DNA of 64,000 bases. Source: Ostreococcus lucimarinus CCE9901. Taxonomy: Eukaryota; Chlorophyta; Mamiellophyceae; Mamiellales; Bathycoccaceae. Positions 1 to 9,794 of the stretch are shown here, piece after piece. The stretch covers positions 682,001 to 746,000 of the forward strand of contig NC_009355.1 in assembly GCF_000092065.1 (NCBI RefSeq), in the 5' to 3' direction. Positions within the stretch are counted from its first letter, which is position 1, and the number at the start of each line of letters is the position of its first letter. The translations under genes and the position numbers were made by a program. Below the pieces are notes generated by a model. The model had not been told where the DNA came from and did not search any database. It saw only the letters and a program-made list of their open reading frames with translations.

Positions 1-1920
1 GAAGCTTGACCGTACCGTTTTCGATGCTATAATGTCGCTTTGATGGGCTCAACATGCCACTAATCCACTGTCCGGTCTTTTCCATCGTCGTAGGTTTCGC
101 GCCGACGTTTTCCTTGTCGGCGCCCTTCTTCTTGTTCTTGTCCTTTCCGGGAACGTCTGGCGCCTCTTCGTCTTCCTCTTCTTCGCCGGCGCGTCTCTTC
201 AAAGCCTTTTGCGCGAGAATCAACGCATCTGGTCCACCGATAAAATCTGGGTGAGATGTGTTGATGTGCGCCAACTGGCACTCCACGAGATTTACGATCA
301 TGTCCAGCGCAGGTCGCAAGCCTTGTCTCAAATACTCCTTGCACGATTGCTCCAACGCTTGTCCGAGACGCGGGTACACGCTGGTCACATCCTTCGTCAA
401 GTTTGCCAATGCCATGCTGCACAGTTCGTCGTGAACCAATGACGCACACTGCTTGCATGGTTCCAACATCTTCTCGATGCACTGTCTCGCGAGTTGTTCA
501 AACGGTTCCTCCGGGACGAGGAGTACGGCCTTCGTGCCGGCAGTGTTCTGAATCTTGGTACGAATGTGCTCATCCGTCATGGATGCCGTAGGGTTGAGTT
601 CAAGTAAACCCTTTACGAAAATCTCTTGCAAAACGTAGTGAATGCGCGCACCACCCTCTAACACGTCGATGCTCAGCTTTGCGCTACGCCCCTCGACGGC
701 GGCTTGTAAGCCGGCGGCGTACTTTTCGAGTTTCGCAAGCACGAGAGCTGCGCGTTCCGATTCACTTTCGGGCGCGTCTGGTCCAAGCAGTTCTAACTCC
801 TTTTCAGCCTCCGATCTTTCGCGCATGATGCGAACTTGTAAATCCGGCAACAAAGCGGCGATGTGGTCGGCCAGCAAGCTGCTTACGTTTTTACTCAACG
901 AATGAACGCCACAGTTTTTGATGACCTCCTTGTATTCGGGCTTTGACGCGAAGAACTCGGCCTCCAGCTTTCGAGCGTGGTGAATCGTGCGACGCTCCGC
1001 GATGTCTGCCTGACATCGGTTCACGACACCGACGTATCCCAAACGCAAAGGTACGACTTCGCCTTTCAAATACTTGACGGCGTTCGTGCCTCGGTCCATG
1101 ATGTCGAGCTTGGTGATGACGCCGAGCGTTCGCTTACCCTCCGGATCCACTTGCTTCGACAGCGTCAACGCATCACTGTTCGCGAGATCCGAGTTCGCGG
1201 GCGTCACCGCCAAAATCAAGCACGTTTCCTTCTTGATGTAGCTCAAAATCATGTTGCGAATCTGCGTCTCAATGTCCTCCGGCTGGTCGCCCACGGCGAC
1301 GCGCGTAATTCCAGGAAGATCGACCAACGTCATCGTCAGCACGTTCGGCGAGCAAATCTTCAGCCGGATTTGCTTGTTACTCACGCCTTTGTTGTTTCCC
1401 GTCGTTCTGTCAGTCTCAGCCTGAATCTCCTCTCGAATTTCCTCAAAATCCGTGTACGTTCGCCCGGGCTGGTGCAAAAACTCGCCCCATTCCTCTGGTT
1501 CGCCGCGAACCGCCGGCGTGTGCACGAGCTGCAGCAAAAGCGGTCGTCGCGTGCAAATATCCGGTCCACGCGGCAAGAAATCTCGTCCAACCTGCGCGCG
1601 TATCATCGTCATCACCATCGTCAGTCATCCTTTTCCGCGGCGCGTCCGTTCGTATCTTCCCCCCGCGCGCGCGTTCGCATCTTCCGTCACCCTCGCCCCG
1701 CGTCGCGCGTCGCACGCACCAGCGCCTCCAACACGCTCGATTTCCCACTCGACTGCGAGCCGACGACGGCGATGCAGGGCAAATCGACCAGTTTCGAGCC
1801 GCGAACGCCCGCGCTCGCGAAGATGTCTTGTAAACGGTTGACGAGCGGGACGAGACCGGCGCCGAGCGTGTGCTCGCGCGCGCCGCTCGAGCGCATCGAC
1901 GCGCGCGCGTTGAGCGACAT
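1..1920 (-). CDS. Dynamin-related GTPase, 3' end outside window
   Basis: Large dynamin-family GTPase that self-assembles on membranes and drives organelle or vesicle scission. The first exon (1720-1920) encodes a short N-terminal helix region and the G1 P-loop [12 protein letters not shown] at about residues 51-62. A 128-base intron (1592-1719, donor GTGCGT, CTGAC branch, acceptor CAG) follows codon 67. Exon 2 resumes with [18 protein letters not shown], the dynamin switch I region, then DLPG (G3) and TKLD (G4), followed by middle-domain sequence. About 597 residues are in view; the gene runs off the left edge, so the C-terminal GED region is not fully seen. Family assignment is certain. The subfamily (DRP3/Dnm1-like, mitochondrial and peroxisomal fission) is a guess from overall resemblance. 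Confidence 0.93.
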
Positions 1921-2139
1921 AATGCGTTCGTTCGTGCGTGACTCGCGTTCGCGACGACTGGGGTCGATCGCGGTCGACGAGCGTCGCGATGTCGCGAAGG
2001 ATTGGGACAGGTGTCGAACTAGGGGTAAGAACTGAACGCGACACGTGGCGCGTTCGCGAAGCGCGACGCTTCGGACGCGCGCGCGCGAATCGAGGGATGC
2101 CGCTGGGATGAATACAATGCGGGTATAATGAATGATGAA

Positions 2140-3780
2140 TCACGTCAGGACGATGGCGAGACGCTGCCCGTCGATCGGGGCGAACGCGGCGAGAGGTTCG
2201 AAGTCGGGCTCGAGGGAGACGCGCGAGGCGTCCGGAGCGACGAGGAAGATCTCGGCTTGGGAGACGTCGAACTTGAACAGCTTGGCGCAGAATAGCTTGA
2301 GCTTTGCGATCGCCGTGGTCTTGGGGAGCTTTTTAGTCATCGTTTGGCCGGTGGATTCGAGGCAAAGGACGAGGTCGACGGAGGCGCTCGCGAGCGTGCC
2401 CGAGCCGGGCGCGCGCGCGGCGTGTGTGACCAAATCACCATGCTTCGCCACAAGCGCGTCGACTCGAGGATTCTCCTCAGTCACGCGTACCCGGGCGCTG
2501 TCGCCCTCGATTGATACTTCCTTGAGCTGTTGAAGCACGCGACGCAAATATCGAATCTCGGAGTCTTTGCGCTCGGCGGTGGAAACCGTGGACCCGTTCA
2601 GCGCGACGAGCTTGTCCACGCGGGCGATTATTTCGTGCCGCGATGACGACGCGCTCGCGAACGGGTTGCCGCTCAGTCGCACGTCCTCGAGCTTGGGGAA
2701 CGCATTCAGCGCGTCGACGGATGACCACGCGCTCAGCGCGTTGTCGCCGAGGAGCAACGTCTTGAGCGCCGAAAACGCGCGCGACGGTCGGATTTCCGCC
2801 AGCGCATTCTGCGACGCGTGCAGTTTCTCAAGCCAAGGTAACTGTCGTCCAAGCTCTTCGATCTCACTCCAGTCGCTCAGGGCGTTCCCATCGACGCTCA
2901 GCTTTCGCAACTTTGGAAAGACGTTCGCGCCGTCGTCGATGTCCATCGCGAACGAAGAAATATTATTTCCGTTCAAGTGCAGTTCCTCGATTTCGGGCAT
3001 CAACGAGCTCAACGCTCGCACATCCCGCCACTTTACCATCGAATCATTCAACACGAGCACTTTCAACTTCTCGAAACGCGCGCACATCGACGACGCCTTC
3101 GTCCAGTCGCCGAGCCGAATCCCGCTCAAATCCAACGCCTCCAACGTCGGGAACTCTTCCCCTATCCTCGCGACGTCCTCCACGGACGTCAACAGACTCC
3201 CCGCTAAACCTAACACTCGCAGCGCCCCCGCGCACGCGCTCGCCTCGCCTCTCGCCCCCATCGTCTCCACTCTCGCGTGATCGACGTACGCGCGCGTCAT
3301 CGATTTCAACCGTCTCGCCGTCGCCGCCGCGTCCATCGTCGCCTCTTCCTCCGTCTCGCACAGCTCCACGCGCATCACTCGCCCCCTCGCCGTCCGTATG
3401 CACATATCGTCCCCTCCACCGTTCCCATCGCCGCCGCGTTCGCCGTCATCCGCGCTCGCGTCGTCTCGCGCGTACCGTCCTCGAAGCGCCTCCGCGAACG
3501 TCCTTCCTCGCGCGATCTTGTGCGCGCGCACCATCGACGCGCGCCGCGCGCCCCTTCCGTCGTCCGCACCGCCCGCGCCCGCGTCCTCGTCGCGCGCCTC
3601 GCACGAAAAGTACCGCACGCCGTCGACGACGCCGTCGTGCCGCCCGCGGTCGTCGTCGTCAAACTCGACGCCGATCCACGTCCCCGCGCGTTCGCCCACC
3701 GCGCCGACGTACCGCACGACGCCGCGCGCGCCGTCCTCGCCGAGTTCCACGCGCGCGCCCACGCGCGGGATCGACGCCAT
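2140..3780 (-). CDS. TBCE: Tubulin-folding cofactor E (CAP-Gly, LRR, ubiquitin-like)
   Basis: 546-residue protein with the three-part layout of tubulin cofactor E, which binds alpha-tubulin in the tubulin heterodimer assembly and disassembly pathway. An N-terminal CAP-Gly domain (about residues 1-60) holds the pattern GxxGVVRYVG..G.WIGVE. The middle (about 165-400) has leucine-rich repeats such as LEALDLSGIRLGDW and IEELHLNGNNIS. The last about 85 residues look ubiquitin-like (KKLPKTTAIAKLKLFCAKLF). I chose the ATG at 3780 because CAP-Gly homology begins directly after it; the open frame continues upstream but is only CpG-rich low-complexity sequence. No intron is seen. Confidence 0.9.
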   Translation of the reverse strand: MASIPRVGARVELGEDGARGVVRYVGAVGERAGTWIGVEFDDDDRGRHDGVVDGVRYFSCEARDEDAGAGGADDGRGARRASMVRAHKIARGRTFAEALRGRYARDDASADDGERGGDGNGGGDDMCIRTARGRVMRVELCETEEEATMDAAATARRLKSMTRAYVDHARVETMGARGEASACAGALRVLGLAGSLLTSVEDVARIGEEFPTLEALDLSGIRLGDWTKASSMCARFEKLKVLVLNDSMVKWRDVRALSSLMPEIEELHLNGNNISSFAMDIDDGANVFPKLRKLSVDGNALSDWSEIEELGRQLPWLEKLHASQNALAEIRPSRAFSALKTLLLGDNALSAWSSVDALNAFPKLEDVRLSGNPFASASSSRHEIIARVDKLVALNGSTVSTAERKDSEIRYLRRVLQQLKEVSIEGDSARVRVTEENPRVDALVAKHGDLVTHAARAPGSGTLASASVDLVLCLESTGQTMTKKLPKTTAIAKLKLFCAKLFKFDVSQAEIFLVAPDASRVSLEPDFEPLAAFAPIDGQRLAIVLT

Positions 3781-4254
3781 GCGGGCGTCGCGCTGTGCCG
3801 TCGCGTTGACCGACGCGACGCGTCGATGCGATCGATCGATCGATTCAATCACAAAACGAGCGACGCCGCGCCGTCGCGCGCGCGCGACGCGTCGACGCGT
3901 CGACGCGTCGGTCGGCGCGATCACGCCGCGCGCGACGCGAGCGCGTCGACGCGCGCGGCCGCGTCGCGGAGCGCGTCGTCGAGCGCGCGCGCGGCGTCGA
4001 GCGCGCACTCGCACTCGAACGCGCGCGGCGAATCGTCGCGCGCGGAATCCTCGCGCGCGAGCTCCACGCGCAGGACGCCCGCGACGTCGTCGCGCGCGTC
4101 GACCGCGTCGCCGTCGTCGCGCGCGCGGCGCGCGAGGACGTGCTCGACGCGCGTCGTCGCGCGCGCGAGCGCGGGCGTCGCGGACATTCGCGCGTCGCGC
4201 ACTGACGACGCGACGCGACAGCGCGACGCGACGCGGCGACGCCGAGCGCGCGCG
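3781..4254. promoter_or_regulatory. Divergent intergenic region with ACGCGT array
   Basis: 474 bases between the divergent TBCE and glycerol-3-phosphate dehydrogenase genes. It holds a short CGAT tandem repeat near 3829-3844 and three ACGCGT hexamers spaced every 8 bases at 3887-3908. ACGCGT is the MluI cell-cycle box of yeasts; a role here is only a suggestion, since such hexamers arise easily in CpG-rich DNA. A possible small gene (3921-4187, minus) is listed separately. Confidence 0.35.
3921..4187 (-). CDS. Possible small hypothetical protein (88 aa)
   Basis: An 88-residue open frame from ATG at 4187 to a stop at 3921, in the otherwise large gap between two divergent genes. The predicted protein is rich in Ala, Asp and Arg with helix-forming heptad-like stretches (ALDAARALDDALRDAAARVD). 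I do not recognise a family. It could be a real small coiled-coil subunit, but Ala/Asp/Arg-rich frames are expected by chance in this CpG-rich genome, so support is weak. Confidence 0.25.
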   Translation of the reverse strand: MSATPALARATTRVEHVLARRARDDGDAVDARDDVAGVLRVELAREDSARDDSPRAFECECALDAARALDDALRDAAARVDALASRAA

Positions 4255-5382
4255 ATGCGGGTCGTGGTGTTCGGCTCGGGGTCGTTCGGCACCGCGATGG
4301 CGAGCGTCGTGGCGAGGAACGCGCGCGAGGTGGTCATCGTGACGCGACGCGAGGACGTCGCGCGCGGGATAAACGACGCGCGCGCGAATCCGAGCCATCT
4401 GAGCGCGTTCGAGCTCGCGGCGAACGTCACGGCGACGACGGACGCGGACGAGGCGCTGCGAGGGGCGGACGCGATCGTGCACGCGATACCGATGCAGGGG
4501 ACGGAGGAATTCTTGATTGGCGTGCGGGACGCGGTGCGGGCGAGCGGCGCGCTCTTCGTGAACACGAGCAAGGGACTGCGCTCGGACACGCTTGAACTCA
4601 TGCACGAGGTGCTGGAGCGAGTGCTAGGGAGGGAACATCCGTGCGCGTTCTTCGGAGGACCGACGTTCGCGACGCAGTTGATGGACGGGACGCCGAGCGG
4701 CGGCGTCATGGCGGCGAAGGATTTGGCGCTCGCGAAACGCGCGGCGGCGTTGTTTTCGGGACCGAAGATGCGGGTGTATCCGAGCACGGACGTCGTGGGC
4801 GTGGAGATAGGCGGTGCGTTGAAGAATGTGATCGCGATCTTAGCGGGAGGGCTGGAGGGGATGGGGTTGGGGGTGAACGCGCAGACGTTGTTGGTGACGC
4901 GCGGATGCCGAGAGATGACGCGCCTGGGCGTCGCGATGGGGGCGAAGGAACACACGATGGCGGGGCTTTCGGGGATCGGTGACTTGATGCTGACGTGCTT
5001 GGGCGATGCGTCGCGCAATAAAGCCGTGGGAATCGCGTTCGGGCGAGGGAAGAAGATTCAAGATATTCTCAACGAACGCGCGCAGTCGCTTCAAGGCGTC
5101 GCCGAGGGCGTCGCCACGGCGCCCGCGGCGGAGCGCCTGGCTGAAAAGCTCGGTGTTTCGGCGCCCATGATGTCCACGTGCGCGCAGTGTCTACGCGGCG
5201 AACTCGACGCGAAGGGTGCGTTGGAGCAGTGCATGTCGCTGCCCATCAAGGAGGATGCACCGCTCGAGGAGAGAAAAAGCCTGTCGGAAAAGGCACGGCC
5301 GTTCGCGTCGCACGTCGTCGCCGCGCTCGCGGGCGCGCTGACGGCGACGGTTATGGGCGCAGGCAGGCGGCGCCGATCGTGA
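4255..5382 (+). CDS. NAD(P)-dependent glycerol-3-phosphate dehydrogenase
   Basis: 375-residue enzyme reducing dihydroxyacetone phosphate to sn-glycerol 3-phosphate, the backbone for glycerolipids. The N-terminal Rossmann motif is GSGSFGTAMA (residues 7-16). NTSKGL, FFGGPTFA and the conserved GGALKNVIAI segment with the catalytic lysine follow, then the C-terminal helical domain with AGLSGIGDLMLTC. Length and motifs match the bacterial-type GpsA/plastid family. No clear transit peptide precedes the Rossmann fold if ATG 4255 is used, and the open frame upstream to 3277 is low-complexity. The last about 35 residues contain a small hydrophobic run (VVAALAGALTATVMGAG), which is unusual and could be a membrane anchor. 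Confidence 0.93.
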   Translation: MRVVVFGSGSFGTAMASVVARNAREVVIVTRREDVARGINDARANPSHLSAFELAANVTATTDADEALRGADAIVHAIPMQGTEEFLIGVRDAVRASGALFVNTSKGLRSDTLELMHEVLERVLGREHPCAFFGGPTFATQLMDGTPSGGVMAAKDLALAKRAAALFSGPKMRVYPSTDVVGVEIGGALKNVIAILAGGLEGMGLGVNAQTLLVTRGCREMTRLGVAMGAKEHTMAGLSGIGDLMLTCLGDASRNKAVGIAFGRGKKIQDILNERAQSLQGVAEGVATAPAAERLAEKLGVSAPMMSTCAQCLRGELDAKGALEQCMSLPIKEDAPLEERKSLSEKARPFASHVVAALAGALTATVMGAGRRRRS

Positions 5383-5437
5383 GTTACGAATTGCGAGTTG
5401 TGTATCAAGTATCATTGCTATCCCCTATCAACTAATT

Positions 5438-6487
5438 TCATTTGTCCTCGAGCGTTTTCATCGAAAAGATCTTCGTGAGCACCTCGTGAGCGTCGTCGAC
5501 GACGCGCAACGTAGTCTCCGTGCCGAGACCGCCGTCGCTCGCAAAATCTAAGAGATATTCGCACACGCGTGCGACATCGGCTCGATTCTCTGGAACCATG
5601 GTCTTGAGCGTACGAAGGTGACTCGACACGCGAGACATTGACTCGGTCATCGCGCGGGTATCTTTTTGATAATTCTTCAGCTCGGCGATGACAGCCTCGT
5701 CATCTGCATCTTTGATCGCGTCTGCGGCGGCGTACGTGTTCAACTTCATCACACGCACGGAGCATGCGACCGAAAGGCGCAATATAAGCGCTCTCAAGGC
5801 CATGCAACGGAAGCTAAAGTCGGCATTCCGTCCCATTTCAGTCGCGTAGCACGTCGAGCAAACCTTTTCGACAAACAAGGCGAAATCGACGTCGCCGCGA
5901 TAGTTCATCTTCTTCTTTTCCTGATCGCTTGTTCGCGCCGCCGCCTCAACGAAACTTATCACGCTCTCGGCGTACGTCTTCATCATGCGCAGCTTTGTCG
6001 CGGGATCATTCTTCTCCTTTCTCGCCGCCCACAAACCGTCCGCAAACTTTTTCAACGCCTTCGCATCTGCGTGCGGATTTCCATTGCCACCCATCCCACT
6101 TTCGATCCCACCCCCAACGCGTTCGCACGCGACCATGTTTTCGTTCTGGTCGCTACTTTTCGTCGCGCTCGGCGTCGGTGCGCCATCTCGCGTCACCGCG
6201 TCGTCCCGTTCCGACGTCTCCGGCGTCGTCTTCTTCGCCACTCGCCCTCGTCCCCACGACCCGTACGAGCTCGCGCTCGGCGTGCTCGCGCCGTGCGCTC
6301 CCGGCGGCGTGGATTGATTCTCTCGCTCGTCGTCGTCGTCGTTGCCGACGTCATCGCCGCAGCACAGCTCGCCCTCTTCCATCGGGCGTCGTCGCTTTTG
6401 AATTTTGAATCCACGAGATTTTAAATCCATCGCGCGCGCGTCCGCGTCGAGCGGCGTCGCGAGCTCGACGAGCGCTGCGGACGACAT
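5438..6487 (-). CDS. Hypothetical protein, AF4/CW-type-like C-terminal helical domain
   Basis: 349 residues. The first about 130 are disordered, with a basic patch (KIQKRRRP) and acidic and Ser/Thr runs. From about residue 145 to the end it is helical and mildly conserved in style: a KKFADGLWAARKEKND start, a FVEAAAR segment and a final region of long amphipathic helices. The layout recalls the C-terminal homology domain of AF4/FMR2 transcription elongation scaffolds and the tail of plant CW-type zinc-finger proteins, but the likeness is faint and no zinc finger is seen. A nuclear role is an inference from the basic N-terminal patch only. ATG 6487 is the natural start; upstream sequence is low-complexity. 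Confidence 0.6.
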   Translation of the reverse strand: MSSAALVELATPLDADARAMDLKSRGFKIQKRRRPMEEGELCCGDDVGNDDDDERENQSTPPGAHGASTPSASSYGSWGRGRVAKKTTPETSERDDAVTRDGAPTPSATKSSDQNENMVACERVGGGIESGMGGNGNPHADAKALKKFADGLWAARKEKNDPATKLRMMKTYAESVISFVEAAARTSDQEKKKMNYRGDVDFALFVEKVCSTCYATEMGRNADFSFRCMALRALILRLSVACSVRVMKLNTYAAADAIKDADDEAVIAELKNYQKDTRAMTESMSRVSSHLRTLKTMVPENRADVARVCEYLLDFASDGGLGTETTLRVVDDAHEVLTKIFSMKTLEDK

Positions 6488-6617
6488 GTTATTTCGTACG
6501 CGCGATCTGTTCGCGGTCGCGGCGCGCGCGTGCGTCGGGCGCGCGCGGGTGTGGCGAGGCCCGTGGCGTCGAGCGCGACTGTAACTGTCTGCGGCGCTAA
6601 ACTCAAATACGCTATAG

Positions 6618-7430
6618 TCAAATCCCGCCGCTAAGCGCGCGCATGGAGCCGTGGAGCTCATCGATGAACGCCAGCCACGATCGACACTTGTCGACGTCGG
6701 TTTCATCGCGCAGAGCGCCGCGAGCCTGCGCGAGTTTTTCTTCCAGGGCGCGAAGCGTCCTGAGCGACGACTCCTCGATTTCGTCGTCCACGCGCGATTG
6801 CCTACCGACGCGACTCTTTCCGTCGCGCGCGGCCGCCGTACCCGGAGGTGGTTTTGGCGCCGAAACCGTCGCCCCCATCGCGCGCGTCGCGCTCTCGCCC
6901 TTTCGAACGAACATTTCGTGGCGAACGCAAAACGATTCGCCCGCCCGGTTCCGCACGAGCGGCGCCGAGCACGACGACACCGGGCACACATCGTTCGTCA
7001 GCGTCCAACCCATGAGCATTTTCTCCGCGACGCGTCCCGACACGTCCACGACGCCGTCGCGCAGGACCAAGCCGTCGATCCCGCCGTCGATGCGCGTCGC
7101 GTCCTCGCGCGCCGACGGCGACCTCGCGTCGTCCGCGTCGCCGTCCTCCTCCTCCGACGTCCCGACCTCGCGCGCGCGCGCGCCGTCGCGATCACGCGCG
7201 TCCTCGTCCTCGTCGCTCTCCGCCTCCCACGCGTCCACCGCGCCGCTCCGCGCGCCGTGCTCGACGTCGTCGAGTCGCACCGACGCGTCGCCACCGGCGC
7301 AGTAAAACGTCGCGTCCGTCGCGCGCTCGCGCATCAGCGGCGTCCCGCACCGGGCCACCGGGCAGCGCTCTGCCGTGAGCGTCCATCCGCGCAGCAGTCG
7401 CGCGGCGATGCGCGCGGAGGCGTCGCTCAT
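6618..7430 (-). CDS. ZNRD2/SSSCA1-family protein with duplicated zinc ribbons
   Basis: 270 residues. Two copies of the family motif are visible: LLRGWTLTAERCPVARCGTPLM near residue 12 and MLMGWTLTNDVCPVSSCSAPLV near residue 137. Each is followed by a Cys-containing second half (FYCAGGD, FCVRHE), so each probably folds as a small zinc ribbon. This is the Sjogren syndrome/scleroderma autoantigen 1 (ZNRD2, p27) family, linked in animals to mitosis; the algal function is unknown. An acidic, disordered linker separates the copies and the C-terminus is a helix. Its start codon lies 41 bases from that of the divergent PLD gene, so the pair probably shares a promoter. Confidence 0.82.
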   Translation of the reverse strand: MSDASARIAARLLRGWTLTAERCPVARCGTPLMRERATDATFYCAGGDASVRLDDVEHGARSGAVDAWEAESDEDEDARDRDGARAREVGTSEEEDGDADDARSPSAREDATRIDGGIDGLVLRDGVVDVSGRVAEKMLMGWTLTNDVCPVSSCSAPLVRNRAGESFCVRHEMFVRKGESATRAMGATVSAPKPPPGTAAARDGKSRVGRQSRVDDEIEESSLRTLRALEEKLAQARGALRDETDVDKCRSWLAFIDELHGSMRALSGGI

Positions 7431-7471
7431 CCGCGACTCGAACTGCCGTCGCCGTCACTCGCGCGCGCGAG

Positions 7472-8910
7472 ATGCGACCGTCGTTGTGGCTCGTCGCGCT
7501 CGGCGCGAGCGCGCTCGGCGCGCCGCGAAGGGAGTACGATCACCAGGTGCGCGAGCGACGCGCACGACGCGCTCGAGCGACGCGCGCGCGCGCGCGCGCG
7601 GCGCGGATTCAAAAGTGAGCACCTCTCGGTGTCTCTCGGAACTGACGACGACGCGCGCGCAGAACGACACGTACGCGCCGCGGTTCCGCGAGTTCGTCGC
7701 GGCGGCGGACGCGCGCGTCGGATTGACGCCGTTCTTTTCGCCGGACACGAGCGCGGACGCGAGCGCGTCGCTCGTGCGCGAGGCGAGGGAAAGCGTGGAC
7801 GTCTTCGCGCCCGCGGTGGAATCGTGGAGCGGGTGCGGCGCGACGAAATCGGGGTGCGCGGGATGCGCGCCGGACCGCGTTCGCGCGAACGAAGCGTTCG
7901 TGTTGTTTCGAGAGCTGCTGAACGCGGCGCATCGAGGCGTGCGGGTGCGGTTGTTGACGAATCGGTTCGATAGCGTTCGAGAGTGTGCGGGCGCGGTTTC
8001 CGTGCTGAGCTACTTCGCGGAGAATTTCGACGTGCGCACGTACACCAGTACGACGTTCATGCACGCGAAGGCGATGATCGTCGATAATAACGTCACCGCG
8101 ATAAGCTCGGTAAACTGGTCGAAGTCGAGTTACTTGGAAAACAGAGAAGCCGGCGTCGTCGCGAGAAGTAAGAGCGTCGCGGAATTCGCGGGCGAGGTGT
8201 TTGAATACGACTGGAGCGTAGCCGAAGTTTGGCGAATGCCGGCAAACGATGGAATCAGCGAGGATGAGATTCAACGAATGAAATCGAGCGAGTGGCTCGA
8301 GCCTTTTCCGATACCATCGAGAAACATCTCCGCGCCGCATTACTCGCCGAAGAAACTGCGTGAGACGTGGTGTAAGGGCGCCGCGGTCAAGGTGAGTGTG
8401 AGCCCAGACGCAGGCGCGGCGACCATGCTCGAGGCGATGAACGCAAGTGCGACGCTGGACATTTACACATACCAAATTACGGACGATTTCTTCGCGTCAA
8501 GGCTATTGAAACTGGCTGATGCCGGCGTAATCGTGCGAATCGTGTTGTCGCGCGCCATCTTTTCCGACGTCGATAGAAAGCTATCCGCAAGTCTCGTCGA
8601 CAAGATGCGCGAGAATGAAAAAATCGTATTTCGCTCATCGCCGCGATATTATCGTTACGCACATTTGAAGATTATGATCGTGGATCGTGGACGCGAGGGT
8701 GAACGCGTCGTCTTGGCGACGGGAAATTTGTCGCCAAGCGATTTGCCGCTCCCAGTCCGTCCATTTCTCCCGTTGCACAAGGGCGGTGCATCCATCAACC
8801 GTGACTTCGAGATCGTGATGCACGACGCAAATATTGTGGAACAGTTTCAAAACTTATTCGACGGAGATATGGCGTACACCTCGCCGTATCGCCGACCGTC
8901 GAAGTTCTGA
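7472..8910 (+). CDS. Phospholipase D-superfamily protein with signal peptide
   Basis: Two-exon model giving about 440 residues. Exon 1 (7472-7546) encodes MRPSLWLVALGASALGAPR, a good secretory signal peptide. A 116-base intron (7547-7662, donor GTGCGC, branch CTGAC at 7642, acceptor CAG) leads in phase into NDTYAPRFREF. Two PLD half-sites are present: HAKAMIVDNN with SSVNWS downstream, and HLKIMIVDRGR with ATGNLSPSD, both of the HxKxxxxD type. The protein is likely secreted or endomembrane-lumenal and could be a phosphodiesterase, nuclease or PLD3/4-like enzyme; substrate is unknown. Without the intron the N-terminus would be Arg-rich junk, which supports the splice model. Confidence 0.85.
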
Positions 8911-9019
8911 GGAGAAAGTTTTAGTACGGTTTTAGTACGCCTAAACACGTAGTAACAATCAATGCTGCGGTTGTAGCTATGCGCAGCGACTATAGAAATG
9001 GTAAAATACAGCAACGACA

Positions 9020-9655
9020 TTATGACGACTTGACCGCACGCTTCTCCCTCTCCTCCATCTTATGCATCACTTTGCGCGTAGCAATCAACCCGATAATCAA
9101 CCCACACCCGACGACGAGCAACCCTCGGCTCCCTCTGCTAACCTTGCCTTCGACAATTCCAGCCCCCAAAGCGCTCTTCACGGACGACACCGTGTTCGAC
9201 TTTGCCGCTCTCCTCGCCGCGAGTAACTCTTCCAGCGTCTGATGCGCCTCAGCGTCGAACGCCCGTCCCGACGCACGCCGCTGCGTCCCGCTCGCCGCCG
9301 CGTTGATTTCATTCCACTCCCTCGCCGGTGCTACCCCGGACGACTTCATCGCGCTTCGCTCACGCCACGCTCGCGCGGCATCTAACCTCGCGCGCATCCC
9401 GGGGCCGTAGACTTCGTCTTGAGGATCCGCCTCGGCGCCGCGACGTTTCAAAAGTGCTTCATAGGCAGCCTTGAGGGCGTGAAACTCTTCCTCCGTCGTG
9501 GTGCCGTCGCTCGTGTCGGGATGAAGCACGCGCGCGCGCGCGCGAAACGCCTTTTTTATTTCATCCACGGCTGCGCCTTTGGCGACGCCGAGGACGACGT
9601 GGGGGTCGTCCGCCTTCGGCATAGCGCTCCGGGCAGTGACGCGCGGGAGCGACAT
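9020..9655 (-). CDS. DnaJ-domain protein with C-terminal membrane segment
   Basis: 211 residues. The J domain spans about residues 18-75, with VVLGVAKGAAVDEIKKAFR, then LHPDTSD holding the HPD signature needed to stimulate Hsp70. After a linker, the C-terminus carries one hydrophobic segment (GLLVVGCGLIIGLIAT, about residues 180-195) followed by a basic tail. It is therefore likely a membrane-anchored Hsp40 acting as a local Hsp70 recruiter in an organelle or the ER. The N-terminus before the J domain is short and could be a weak targeting peptide. No Gly/Phe or zinc-finger region is seen, so it is a type III J protein. Confidence 0.87.
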   Translation of the reverse strand: MSLPRVTARSAMPKADDPHVVLGVAKGAAVDEIKKAFRARARVLHPDTSDGTTTEEEFHALKAAYEALLKRRGAEADPQDEVYGPGMRARLDAARAWRERSAMKSSGVAPAREWNEINAAASGTQRRASGRAFDAEAHQTLEELLAARRAAKSNTVSSVKSALGAGIVEGKVSRGSRGLLVVGCGLIIGLIATRKVMHKMEEREKRAVKSS

Positions 9656-9794
9656 CGGGCATCTTCCGAATCATTCGCGTCGATCCTGACGACGTTGAAG
9701 AGGACGAGTTGCTAACGAGTATAATCCAAAGTGTCTAATCCTAATCCTAGTCGCGCGCGCTGAGTCGCGCGCGATGTCGCCTTAAACGAACTCT

